Below are positions 1-6,891 of a DNA stretch of 19,704 nucleotides, piece after piece. The DNA lies in NCBI GenBank assembly GCA_937896305.1, contig CALBND010000177.1, positions 1 through 19,704 on the forward strand, written 5' to 3'. The DNA is from an uncultured Actinomycetes bacterium. GTDB lineage: Bacteria > Actinomycetota > Actinomycetes > S36-B12 > UBA5976. A program made the translations under genes and the position numbers. The notes beneath the pieces are model-generated. The model searched no databases. It was not told where the DNA came from and saw nothing but the letters and a program-made list of their open reading frames with translations. Position 1 is the first letter of the stretch; each line of letters starts with the position of its first letter.

Positions 1-100
1 CAAATTTTAAAATAAAATCTTTAGATAAATTAAGTAATTCACCTGCACGATATACATAAGAATTAACTTCATCGAGTGCACTAACGCCATTGTTATGCAT
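1..100 (-). CDS. 5' end of a gene leaving the window; possibly Glu/Leu/Phe/Val dehydrogenase
   Basis: An ATG at 100-98 on the minus strand opens a frame that stays open to base 1 (33 codons). It is preceded by a good ribosome binding site, AGGAG, four bases before the ATG. The peptide begins MHNNGVSALDEVNSYVYRAG and continues ELLNLSKDF. The pattern 'ALxxVxxYxxRAxELLxL' resembles the N-terminus of Glu/Leu/Phe/Val dehydrogenases, but 33 residues are too few for a firm call. It lies 26 bp downstream of the ABC-F stop codon on the same strand, so the two may be co-transcribed. That this is a real coding start is fairly secure; the product name is a guess. Confidence 0.5.
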   Translation of the reverse strand, partial: MHNNGVSALDEVNSYVYRAGELLNLSKDFILKF

Positions 101-126
101 TTTGCTCCTGGTTCTATTTCTTTATT

Positions 127-1755
127 CTAAGTCCAAATTGGCTCGGTAACTTCCTTAACATCGCCTTCTTTGTCTAAAAGAAAAAATCGGTCAAAATTCT
201 GCACAAACCATCTATCGTGAGTAACTGTTAGCACCGTGCCATCAAATACATCCAGGGCTGCCTCGAGTGCTTCACTGCTGGTGATGTCCAAGTTATCTGT
301 TGGTTCATCAAGAAGAAGAAAAGTTGCCCCAGAAAGCTCTAGTAAGCAAATTTGAAATCTTGCCTGTTGACCACCTGAAAGTGTTAAAAATAGTTGATCT
401 GACTGAGCACCTAGGCCATATCTAGATAAGGTTCCAACTGCTACTCCTATTTGTAAAGATTTTTCTTCCCACAAAATTTCTGTTAAAGTTTTTCGACTCC
501 ACTCAGGATGATCATGAGTTTGGGCAAACCAACCAGGAACAACTCGTGAACCTAATTTCCAATCACCGCTAAATTTAACTGTTTCATCTCCTCCCAGAAG
601 TCGGAGAAGATGTGATTTTCCTGTTCCATTACCACCAAGCAAGGCAACTCGTTCACCATAAAAAAGTTCCATATCAAACGGATTTGTTAAACCTGTCAAA
701 GTTAAATTCTTACAAACTATTGCTCGAACAGCAGTTCTTCCGCCTTTAAGTTTCATCTTTAATCTTTGTGGTGGCGGTGGCGCTTGAGGAGCTCCTGCTT
801 CTTCAAATCTTTTTAACCTAGTTTGCATAGCACGATATTTTGAAGCCATGGCTGGACTTGATTTTGTTTGCATGTGCAAAGTTTGAACTAAGTCTTTAAG
901 TCTTTGATGTTCTTCTTCCCAACGTTTTAATAATTCACCTAATCTTTCATGTCTTTCTTGTCTGGCTTCGTAATAGGTGCCAAAGCCTTTACCGTGCACC
1001 CAAGATGTGCCACCTTCGATTGTGATTATTCGATCAGCTGCTCTTGTGAGAAGTGTTCGATCATGGCTGATGAGTAAAATTGTTTTACTTGATTCTTTTA
1101 ATTGCTCTTCTAACCAATTTTTAGCTGGAACATCTAGATAGTTATCTGGTTCATCAAGTAATAACACTTGATCTGGTCCTCTTAATAATGCTTCTAAAAT
1201 TAATCTTTTGGCTTGTCCCCCAGATAATGTTTTTAATTCTCGAAATTTACATTTCTCAAAATCCATCTTTAATGCAGCCTGGCAGCACACATCCCACAAA
1301 ATCTCATTGTCATATCCCCCAGCATCGGCATATTCTGCTAACGCGTGGGCATATTTCATTTGCAAATCTTCACTTTCATCTTCCATCATGGCCAATTCGC
1401 ATGCTTCAACATTTTTAATTGCTTCTTGCACTCTTTTAGGGGAAACAACTTTCAAGGCATCTGCAACTGTGGCATTTAAACCCAAAGCACTTAATGCTGT
1501 GTCATTTTCGTCTACATTTTTTGCAGCACCAGTCAAAAGCTGGGGCATGACCCCAAGGCCACCAGTTATTGAAGTTGAACCTTCATCAGGATTTAAAACT
1601 CCGGTAATGATTCGAAATAAAGTTGATTTACCAGCACCGTTATCCCCAACTAGTGCTGCAGTTAATCCTTCACCGACTCGAAATGAAACATCATCGAATA
1701 AAAGTCGTCCGGTGGGTAGTCGGTAGGCGATGCCGTTAACTTCGATTGCGCCCAT
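127..1755 (-). CDS. ABC-F family ATPase (ribosome-associated, non-transporter ABC protein)
   Basis: The protein has 542 residues and two ABC ATPase domains with no membrane segment, the layout of the ABC-F family, whose members act at the ribosomal E site in translation or antibiotic protection. Domain 1 has Walker A GDNGAGKS (37-44), signature LSGGQ (177-181), Walker B/D-loop DEPDNYLD (201-208) and the H-loop SHDR near 230. Domain 2 has GGNGTGKS (374-381), LSGGQ (459-463), DEPTDNLD (483-490) and THDR near 512. Between them a charged helical linker (about 255-320) ends in a short proline-rich stretch (APQAPPPPQ). The D-loop DEPDNYLD departs from the usual DEPTNHLD. AGGA stands four bases before the ATG at 1755. 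A terminator directly upstream separates it from nrdJ. Which ABC-F subgroup it belongs to, and whether it gives resistance, cannot be told from sequence alone. Confidence 0.88.
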   Translation of the reverse strand: MGAIEVNGIAYRLPTGRLLFDDVSFRVGEGLTAALVGDNGAGKSTLFRIITGVLNPDEGSTSITGGLGVMPQLLTGAAKNVDENDTALSALGLNATVADALKVVSPKRVQEAIKNVEACELAMMEDESEDLQMKYAHALAEYADAGGYDNEILWDVCCQAALKMDFEKCKFRELKTLSGGQAKRLILEALLRGPDQVLLLDEPDNYLDVPAKNWLEEQLKESSKTILLISHDRTLLTRAADRIITIEGGTSWVHGKGFGTYYEARQERHERLGELLKRWEEEHQRLKDLVQTLHMQTKSSPAMASKYRAMQTRLKRFEEAGAPQAPPPPQRLKMKLKGGRTAVRAIVCKNLTLTGLTNPFDMELFYGERVALLGGNGTGKSHLLRLLGGDETVKFSGDWKLGSRVVPGWFAQTHDHPEWSRKTLTEILWEEKSLQIGVAVGTLSRYGLGAQSDQLFLTLSGGQQARFQICLLELSGATFLLLDEPTDNLDITSSEALEAALDVFDGTVLTVTHDRWFVQNFDRFFLLDKEGDVKEVTEPIWT

Positions 1756-1763
1756 ATTTTCCT

Positions 1764-1769
1764 AGTCTA
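1764..1769 (-). promoter_or_regulatory. Possible -10 element of the ABC-F gene
   Basis: TAGACT (TANNNT type) ends eight bases before the ATG at 1755. The nrdJ terminator ends at 1778, only 22 bp from the start codon, so a separate promoter for the ABC-F gene must lie in or overlap this short space unless it depends on read-through. AGGA between the hexamer and ATG could be a ribosome binding site only if transcription starts further upstream. Confidence 0.3.
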
Positions 1770-1777
1770 GTGGACAT

Positions 1778-1815
1778 AAAAAAAGGGCTGAGCAAATATG
1801 CCCAGCCCTTTTTTT
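1778..1815 (-). terminator. Intrinsic terminator after nrdJ
   Basis: GGGCTG (1785-1790) pairs with CAGCCC (1803-1808). The inner bases G1792-C1801 and C1793-G1800 can also pair across a mismatch, leaving a six-base loop. Seven A (1778-1784) and seven T (1809-1815) flank the stem, so the structure could work in both directions. On the minus strand it follows the nrdJ stop by 12 bp and ends in a seven-U tract, a textbook Rho-independent terminator. Confidence 0.9.
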
Positions 1816-1826
1816 ATTATTTTTGT

Positions 1827-4616
1827 TTATGAACAACCGCTGGTGTTTCCGCAACCTTCGCAGACGAAACAGGATCCAGCCATTCTCATTTTCACACCAC
1901 AAGTCATACAAAGTGGTGCATCTGATTTTAAACCAGTTAGTTCTTCAAGAACTTCCATGGAAGATCTAGCTGGTGCTGAATTTCTTCCCACCACTGGCAA
2001 AGTTGCTGCTGGAATAAAATCTTGGGCAACAGCTTCTAATTCAGGTGTGCCATAAGATTCGTTAACAGCATTTTTTCTTTCTTCGGCTGTAAAGATTCCT
2101 AGTGCGCTTCTGTGATCTTCTGGAAGATAATCAAGAGCTAATCTTCTAAAGATGTAATCCATGATGGATTGGGCGATGCGAATATCTTCATCATCTGTCA
2201 TGCCTGATGGTTCAAATCGCATGTTGGTGAATTTTTGAACGTATTGTTCCAAAGGCACACCGTATTGCAAACCAATTGATACTGCAATTGAGAATGCATC
2301 CATGATGCCAGCCAAGGTTGAACCTTGCTTGCTCATCTTCAAGAATATTTCACCCAATTTTCCATCTGGGTATGAAGATGTTGTCATGTAACCTTCTGCC
2401 CCAGCTACTGCAAATGAGGTAGTTAGTGAGTGACGTGATTTTGGTAGACGTTGTCTTGCTGGTTTTCCTTCTAATGAAACTGGAGTTGAAGATGACTCTT
2501 CTTTACTTCTAGCATCACTTAATGGTTGACCAACTTTGCAATTGTCGCGATAGATAGCAAGAGCTTTTAAGCCTTGCTTCCAGCCTTGGTAGTAAACATC
2601 TTCAACTTCTTCAACTGTGGCAGTTGAAGGCATGTTTACGGTTTTAGAAATCGCACCAGATAAGAATGGTTGCGCTGCAGCCATCATTCGGACGTGACCC
2701 ATTGGGCTAATTGATCTAACACCCATTGCGCAATCAAACACTGAATAATGTTCAGGTTTTAATCCTGGTGCATCGATTACGTTTCCGTTTTCGCCAATGT
2801 ATTCAACGATTGCTTCAACTGTTTCCTCGGTGTAGCCAAGGCGACGAAGAGCTCTTGGAATTGTTTGGTTAACGATTTGCATTGAACCGCCACCAACAAG
2901 TTTTTTGAATTTAACTAGTGCTAGATCTGGTTCGATCCCGGTGGTATCGCAATCCATCATCAATCCAATAGTTCCGGTTGGAGCTAACACACTTGCTTGT
3001 GCGTTGCGGTAACCGTATTCATCACCAAGTTTGATGGCATCTTGCCAAACTTGTGTTGCTAATTGATGAACTGAACGATCTAGTTCGCTATCAATTTTCA
3101 CAGCATCATTTGCTGCTGCGTGTTTGCGAATAACTCTTTTGTGAGCATCTGAGTTGCGGGCATAACCTACGTAGGGTCCAACTACTGCAGATAATTCAGC
3201 ACTTCTCTTATAAGAAGTTCCAGTCATCAATGAAGTAATTGCACCAGCTAATGCTCTACCGGCATCTGAGTCATAAGCAAGTCCAAGTGCCATTAACAAA
3301 GCACCTAGGTTTGCGTAACCAATTCCTAGTTGGCGGAAATCTCTTGTGGTTTGACCAATTGCTTCGGTTGGAAAATCTGCAAAGGAGATTGAGATTTCCA
3401 TAGCAGTAATTACAAATTCAACAGTTTTCTTGAATTTTTCTGCATCGAAAGTGTCATCATCTTTTAAGAATTTCATTAAGTTCAAAGATGCAAGGTTGCA
3501 ACTTGAGTTATCAAGATGCATGTATTCAGAACATGGGTTAGAAGCATTAATACGCCCTGTTTCTGGACTGGTGTGCCAATCATTGATTGTGGTGTCGTAT
3601 TGAATACCAGGATCTGCACAACCCCATGCTGCTTCAGAAAGTTTTCTGAAAAGTGAACGAGCATTAATAGTTTTTACAGTGTGACCATCTGCTCTTGCAG
3701 TTAAGTTAAAGTCTTGATTGTTTTCATAAGCTTTCATGAAATCATCTGAAACTCTTACTGAGTTATTAGCATTTTGGTATTGCACAGAAATGATGTCTTT
3801 GCCACCAAGATCCATATCAAAACCTGCGTCACGAAGAGCACGAATTTTATCTTCTTCGCGAGCTTTAGTATCAATAAATTCTTCAACATCTGGATGATCA
3901 ATATCCAAAACAACCATCTTGGCTGCTCTTCTTGTTGCACCACCAGATTTGATTGTGCCAGCAGAAGCATCTGCACCTCTCATAAATGAGACCGGTCCTG
4001 AAGCTGTTCCACCTGATGAAAGTAATTCAAGTGAGCCACGGATACGGGAAAGATTTACCCCAGCACCTGATCCACCTTTGAAAATTACGCCTTCTTCTTT
4101 GTACCAGTTAAGAATGGAATCAATTGAATCTTCCACGGACAAAATAAAGCAAGCACTCACCTGTTGTGGTGCTGTGGTTCCAACGTTGAACCAAACAGGT
4201 GAATTAAATGAGAACACCTGGTGTAACAACATGTAGGTTAATTCTTCTTCGAAAACTTTGGAATCATTATCTGTACTAAAATATCCGCCAACTTTTCCAG
4301 CTTTGGTGTAAGTCAATACCACTCGATCAATTAATTGCTTTAATGACCATTCACGATTGTCATGACCTACCGCTCCACGGAAATATTTGGTGGTAACAAT
4401 AGTTGAAGCATTCACTGACCAAAAGTCAGGAAATTCTGTGCCTGGTTGTTCGAAAACAACTTCGCCTGTTTTCCAATTGTTTTGTACAACATCGCGACGT
4501 TCCCATTTGACGGCGTCGTAGGGGTGAATACCTTCTGTTGTAAATACGCGTTGCATTGCTATGCCACGTGATTGTTTGCGACCTAACTTGAAGCCACCAC
4601 TCATCATGTCTGTCAT
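1827..4616 (-). CDS. nrdJ: Vitamin B12-dependent (class II) ribonucleoside-diphosphate reductase
   Basis: This 929-residue protein reduces ribonucleotides to deoxyribonucleotides with an adenosylcobalamin-generated thiyl radical, so it needs B12 but not oxygen. The RNR large-subunit fold is visible: FSFNSPVWFN (135-144), the active-site redox Cys C156 (SACFILS), the catalytic triad N360-C362-E364 in NPCSEY, a second Cys at 373 (DNSSCNLASLN), and the phosphate loop PTGT (546-549). The C-terminus carries C903xxC906 and C919xxC922 plus C928, the zinc-finger-like tail of the long NrdJ group (TIGR02504-type). No N-terminal ATP cone precedes the core. The ATG has AGGTG about four bases upstream. 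nrdR ends 41 bp upstream on the same strand, so the two form an operon whose first gene is the repressor. No class I or III reductase gene is in the window. Confidence 0.96.
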   Translation of the reverse strand: MTDMMSGGFKLGRKQSRGIAMQRVFTTEGIHPYDAVKWERRDVVQNNWKTGEVVFEQPGTEFPDFWSVNASTIVTTKYFRGAVGHDNREWSLKQLIDRVVLTYTKAGKVGGYFSTDNDSKVFEEELTYMLLHQVFSFNSPVWFNVGTTAPQQVSACFILSVEDSIDSILNWYKEEGVIFKGGSGAGVNLSRIRGSLELLSSGGTASGPVSFMRGADASAGTIKSGGATRRAAKMVVLDIDHPDVEEFIDTKAREEDKIRALRDAGFDMDLGGKDIISVQYQNANNSVRVSDDFMKAYENNQDFNLTARADGHTVKTINARSLFRKLSEAAWGCADPGIQYDTTINDWHTSPETGRINASNPCSEYMHLDNSSCNLASLNLMKFLKDDDTFDAEKFKKTVEFVITAMEISISFADFPTEAIGQTTRDFRQLGIGYANLGALLMALGLAYDSDAGRALAGAITSLMTGTSYKRSAELSAVVGPYVGYARNSDAHKRVIRKHAAANDAVKIDSELDRSVHQLATQVWQDAIKLGDEYGYRNAQASVLAPTGTIGLMMDCDTTGIEPDLALVKFKKLVGGGSMQIVNQTIPRALRRLGYTEETVEAIVEYIGENGNVIDAPGLKPEHYSVFDCAMGVRSISPMGHVRMMAAAQPFLSGAISKTVNMPSTATVEEVEDVYYQGWKQGLKALAIYRDNCKVGQPLSDARSKEESSSTPVSLEGKPARQRLPKSRHSLTTSFAVAGAEGYMTTSSYPDGKLGEIFLKMSKQGSTLAGIMDAFSIAVSIGLQYGVPLEQYVQKFTNMRFEPSGMTDDEDIRIAQSIMDYIFRRLALDYLPEDHRSALGIFTAEERKNAVNESYGTPELEAVAQDFIPAATLPVVGRNSAPARSSMEVLEELTGLKSDAPLCMTCGVKMRMAGSCFVCEGCGNTSGCS

Positions 4617-4657
4617 TTCACACCTTTTTCTTTAGTAGTTTTAATTTCTTTAAGCTG

Positions 4658-5173
4658 TTACTTCTCTGAGCCGTCCTCGACACTTTTGTCACGATCCGTG
4701 GCAATAGTGACGGCGACGTCCCCGAGTTCTCGAGCTGTTCGCAATAATGAAATCTCTGCTTCGAAATCTTCTAGAGATTCATAAGAGCGATACACACTTG
4801 CAAAACGCAAATAAGCAACTTCATCTAATTCTCTTAATGGGGCAAGTGTTGCTAGCCCTACTTCATGAGAATCAATTGCTGCTGCACCAGATGCGCGTAC
4901 TGCTTCTTCTACTTTCTGTGCCAAGACTGCCAAGTCATCATCTGTGACAGGTCGGCCTTGACATGCTTTTCTTAAGCCATTAACAACCTTGGCTCTAGAA
5001 AATGGTTCGATTACACCACTTCGTTTCACCACACTCAAAGTAGCTACTTCAAGAGTTGTGAACCTGCGATCACATTCAGGACATTGACGACGACGTCTAA
5101 TTGCTGAGCCATCATCTGTTGCCCTGGAATCCACGACTCTTGAGTCTGAGTAGCGGCAAAATGGACAGAACAT
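4658..5173 (-). CDS. nrdR: Transcriptional repressor of ribonucleotide reductase genes, NrdR
   Basis: This 171-residue protein starts with a zinc ribbon built from C3xxC6 (FCPFC) and C31xxC34 (QCPECDRRF), followed by an ATP-cone domain (about 46-136) that senses ATP/dATP and controls DNA binding. The SRATDDGSAIRRRRQC stretch between the Cys pairs is highly typical. The usual length is 150-160 residues; here a short acidic tail (SVEDGSEK) adds a few. It precedes nrdJ in an apparent operon, so it probably represses itself together with nrdJ. Three DnaA boxes lie 22-98 bp upstream of its ATG. No strong Shine-Dalgarno is visible before the ATG (a GAG lies about eight bases upstream). Confidence 0.96.
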   Translation of the reverse strand: MFCPFCRYSDSRVVDSRATDDGSAIRRRRQCPECDRRFTTLEVATLSVVKRSGVIEPFSRAKVVNGLRKACQGRPVTDDDLAVLAQKVEEAVRASGAAAIDSHEVGLATLAPLRELDEVAYLRFASVYRSYESLEDFEAEISLLRTARELGDVAVTIATDRDKSVEDGSEK

Positions 5174-5194
5174 GACGCAACTCGCTTTCTAAAG

Positions 5195-5271
5195 TGTGGA
5201 CAACCGTGGTGTTCACCCTGTGGATAACTGGCTTATGGCCTTCGTCTTATGGGCTAATCTTCTGTGGATAA
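5195..5271 (-). promoter_or_regulatory. Cluster of three DnaA boxes upstream of nrdR-nrdJ
   Basis: On the plus strand TGTGGATAA occurs at 5219-5227 and 5263-5271, each the exact reverse complement of the consensus DnaA box TTATCCACA. TGTGGACAA at 5195-5203 is the complement of TTGTCCACA, the form common in actinobacteria. All three share one orientation, with start-to-start spacing of 24 and 44 bp. DnaA boxes regulate nrdAB in Escherichia coli, so DnaA control of this nrd operon is a reasonable inference. Confidence 0.72.
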
Positions 5272-5313
5272 CTTGGGTTTAACCCCAACTAATGGACATT
5301 TCTGCCGCTTCCA

Positions 5314-5329
5314 CCACAAGATGTAGTGC
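5314..5329 (-). promoter_or_regulatory. Possible single NrdR box
   Basis: CCACAAGATGTAGTGC matches about 12 of 16 positions of the NrdR-box consensus (ACACWATATATWGTGT as remembered), including the C..A..AT.T.G core. NrdR boxes normally come in pairs about 31-32 bp apart. The sequence 31 bp further upstream on the plus strand (core 5286-5295, CAACTAATGG) matches only about 6 of 10 core bases, so the partner is weak or missing. The site is 140-156 bp from the nrdR start. Confidence 0.3.
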
Positions 5330-5422
5330 AAGATTAGTACTTTGATCTGACAATTGCAATCACCGGGTATGTTTGGCGTGTTCAGCGTGTTGCAGAAGTG
5401 ACGGAAGTGGCATTTATGCAGG

Positions 5423-5463
5423 TCAAAGGCTTAAAACATACTTAACCACGAGTTAACCTTTGA
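5423..5463. repeat. Imperfect inverted repeat upstream of the MFS gene
   Basis: TCAAAGG (5423-5429) and CCTTTGA (5457-5463) are exact complements. Inside them, after a one-base bulge, TTAA (5431-5434) faces TTAA (5453-5456), giving 11 paired bases round an 18-base loop. No T tract follows, so it is more likely a protein-binding site or chance structure than a terminator. Confidence 0.35.
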
Positions 5464-5544
5464 ACAAATAATCCAAATGGCGTGTTGCCACAAAATACTG
5501 TTCACGCTTGAATCCAAATCAGGTTTAACTATTAACCGATTAGA

Positions 5545-5550
5545 TAAAGT
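5545..5550 (+). promoter_or_regulatory. -10 hexamer of a probable leaderless promoter for the MFS gene
   Basis: TAAAGT (TANNNT) is followed by exactly six bases and then the ATG at 5557, which places +1 on the A of the start codon. No Shine-Dalgarno is visible before the ATG, as expected for a leaderless message. An alternative promoter is TTGAAT (5508-5513), 16 bp, TATTAA (5530-5535), which would give a short leader. Confidence 0.5.
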
Positions 5551-5556
5551 CATTTC

Positions 5557-6888
5557 ATGACCACAGATTTTTTAACCAGTGCCAAAGTAAGAAGAAGTTG
5601 GTATTTATATGACTGGGCTAACTCAGCTTTTTCAACAACTGTTATTAGTTTGTTCATTGGTCCATATCTAACTTCAGTTGCAGAAGAAGGTGCAGATGCT
5701 TCAGGATTAATTTATGTTTTAGGAATTAGTATGCGACCTGGATCTTTATTTCCTTACGCAATTTCTGCATCAGTTTTATTGCAAGTTTTTATTTTGCCAA
5801 TAATTGGTGGGATAGCCGATCGAATCAAAAGTAGAAATGGTCTCTTAGCAACATTTGCATACATTGGTTCGTTTGCAACTATGTTTTTGTATTTTGTGAA
5901 AGATGGAAATTATGGTTTAGGAGCATTCTTATTAATTCTTGCCAACTTAGCTTTTGGTTCTTCTATAGTGGTGGCAAATTCTTATTTACCTGATCTTGCT
6001 AGACCCGATTCAAGAGATGCTGTTTCATCTAGAGGTTGGGCTACTGGTTATGCCGGTGGCGGGTTATTACTTCTTCTAAACATTATTTTGTACGCAGGAT
6101 ATGAATCTTTTGGCGTCACTCAAGGTGAAGCTGTTCGCATAAGTTTAATGTCAGCAGGTATTTGGTGGGCAATATTTACCATTGCAACAGTTCGGGGCTT
6201 AAAACCATTAAACAGACCTCAAGGAAAAGTTGGCAAAGAAGCACTTAATGCTGGGTTCAAGGAATTAAAGTCAACAATTAAAGATGCTAAGAATTATCCT
6301 GAAACAATTAAATTTCTTATCGCCTACCTCTTTTATAACGATGGTATTCAAACAGTAATTTCGATTTCAGGAACATTTGCAATTTTAGAATTAAAACTTT
6401 CTGAAATCACTTTAGTCACTGCCATTATTATTGTGCAGATAACTGCTTTGGCAGGATCTATTCTGCTTGGTAAATGGGCGCAAACTTTTGGCACCAAAAG
6501 AGTAGTACTTGTGACATTGTTTGTGTGGAGCGTGATGGTTTTGATTACTTATGCCCTACCTGCTGGTCAGCAAAACCCTTATCTAATAATTGCTGCTGCT
6601 ATTGGTTTCGTACTCGGAGGAAGCCAAGCATTATCTAGATCTCTTTACTCACAAGTAATTCCTAGAAAAAGTGAAGCACAATATTTTTCTTTTTACGAAA
6701 TCAGTGAAAGAGGAACTAGCTGGTTAGGCACAGCAGCATTTGGTTTAGCTTTTGGTATTACTGGCTCATATCGATCAAGTGTTTTATTAGTCTTAGCGTT
6801 TTTCGTGATAGGTGGATTATTGTTGATAAAAGTAGATATCAGAAAAGCAATCGAACAGGCAGGAAATCCTCAACCTAAAATTGTTTAG
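5557..6888 (+). CDS. MFS transporter, UMF1/Atg22-like family
   Basis: This 443-residue membrane protein has about 12 hydrophobic segments. The N-terminal motif WYLYDWANSAFSTTV (15-29) is the signature of the UMF1/Atg22-like branch of the major facilitator superfamily (PF11700). Yeast Atg22 exports amino acids from the vacuole; the substrates of bacterial members are mostly unknown, so none is assigned. Further family-like features are the loop GGIADRIKSRNG after the second or third helix, NSYLPDLA, and GGSQALSRSLYSQVIPRKSEA in the C-terminal half. It is monocistronic, divergent from nrdR, and its stop lies 3 bp from the stop of the convergent malic enzyme gene. No terminator is seen between them, so the two transcripts probably overlap. 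Confidence 0.85.
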   Translation: MTTDFLTSAKVRRSWYLYDWANSAFSTTVISLFIGPYLTSVAEEGADASGLIYVLGISMRPGSLFPYAISASVLLQVFILPIIGGIADRIKSRNGLLATFAYIGSFATMFLYFVKDGNYGLGAFLLILANLAFGSSIVVANSYLPDLARPDSRDAVSSRGWATGYAGGGLLLLLNIILYAGYESFGVTQGEAVRISLMSAGIWWAIFTIATVRGLKPLNRPQGKVGKEALNAGFKELKSTIKDAKNYPETIKFLIAYLFYNDGIQTVISISGTFAILELKLSEITLVTAIIIVQITALAGSILLGKWAQTFGTKRVVLVTLFVWSVMVLITYALPAGQQNPYLIIAAAIGFVLGGSQALSRSLYSQVIPRKSEAQYFSFYEISERGTSWLGTAAFGLAFGITGSYRSSVLLVLAFFVIGGLLLIKVDIRKAIEQAGNPQPKIV

Positions 6889-6891
6889 GTC

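Larger units (their letters stand above)
5174..5556. other. 383-bp divergent intergenic region between nrdR and the MFS gene
   Basis: This is the only non-coding stretch over 300 bp. The nrdR side holds three same-orientation DnaA boxes (5195-5271) and one possible NrdR box (5314-5329). The middle has three copies of GCGTGTT (5376-5382, 5385-5391, 5480-5486) and an imperfect inverted repeat (5423-5463). The MFS side ends in a probable leaderless promoter (TAAAGT, 5545-5550). I saw no RNA gene, no cobalamin riboswitch core and no convincing open reading frame. Confidence 0.7.

Noticed and set aside
1208..1726. 172-codon plus-strand open frame
   Set aside because: It is fully antisense to the ABC-F gene, has no recognisable domain or ribosome binding site, and the opposite strand carries a complete conserved protein.
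5423..5463. Intrinsic terminator
   Set aside because: The inverted repeat has no following T tract on either strand and no gene ends nearby.
5174..5556. Chromosomal origin of replication suggested by DnaA boxes
   Set aside because: Only three boxes are present, with no dnaA, dnaN, gyrase, rnpA or rpmH neighbours and no clear AT-rich unwinding repeats. A regulatory role for nrd genes explains them better.
5174..5556. Cobalamin riboswitch for the B12-dependent nrd operon
   Set aside because: A near B12-box (GCCACTT on the minus strand near 5405-5411) is present, but the conserved core segments of the class are not seen, and class II reductases are not the usual target.
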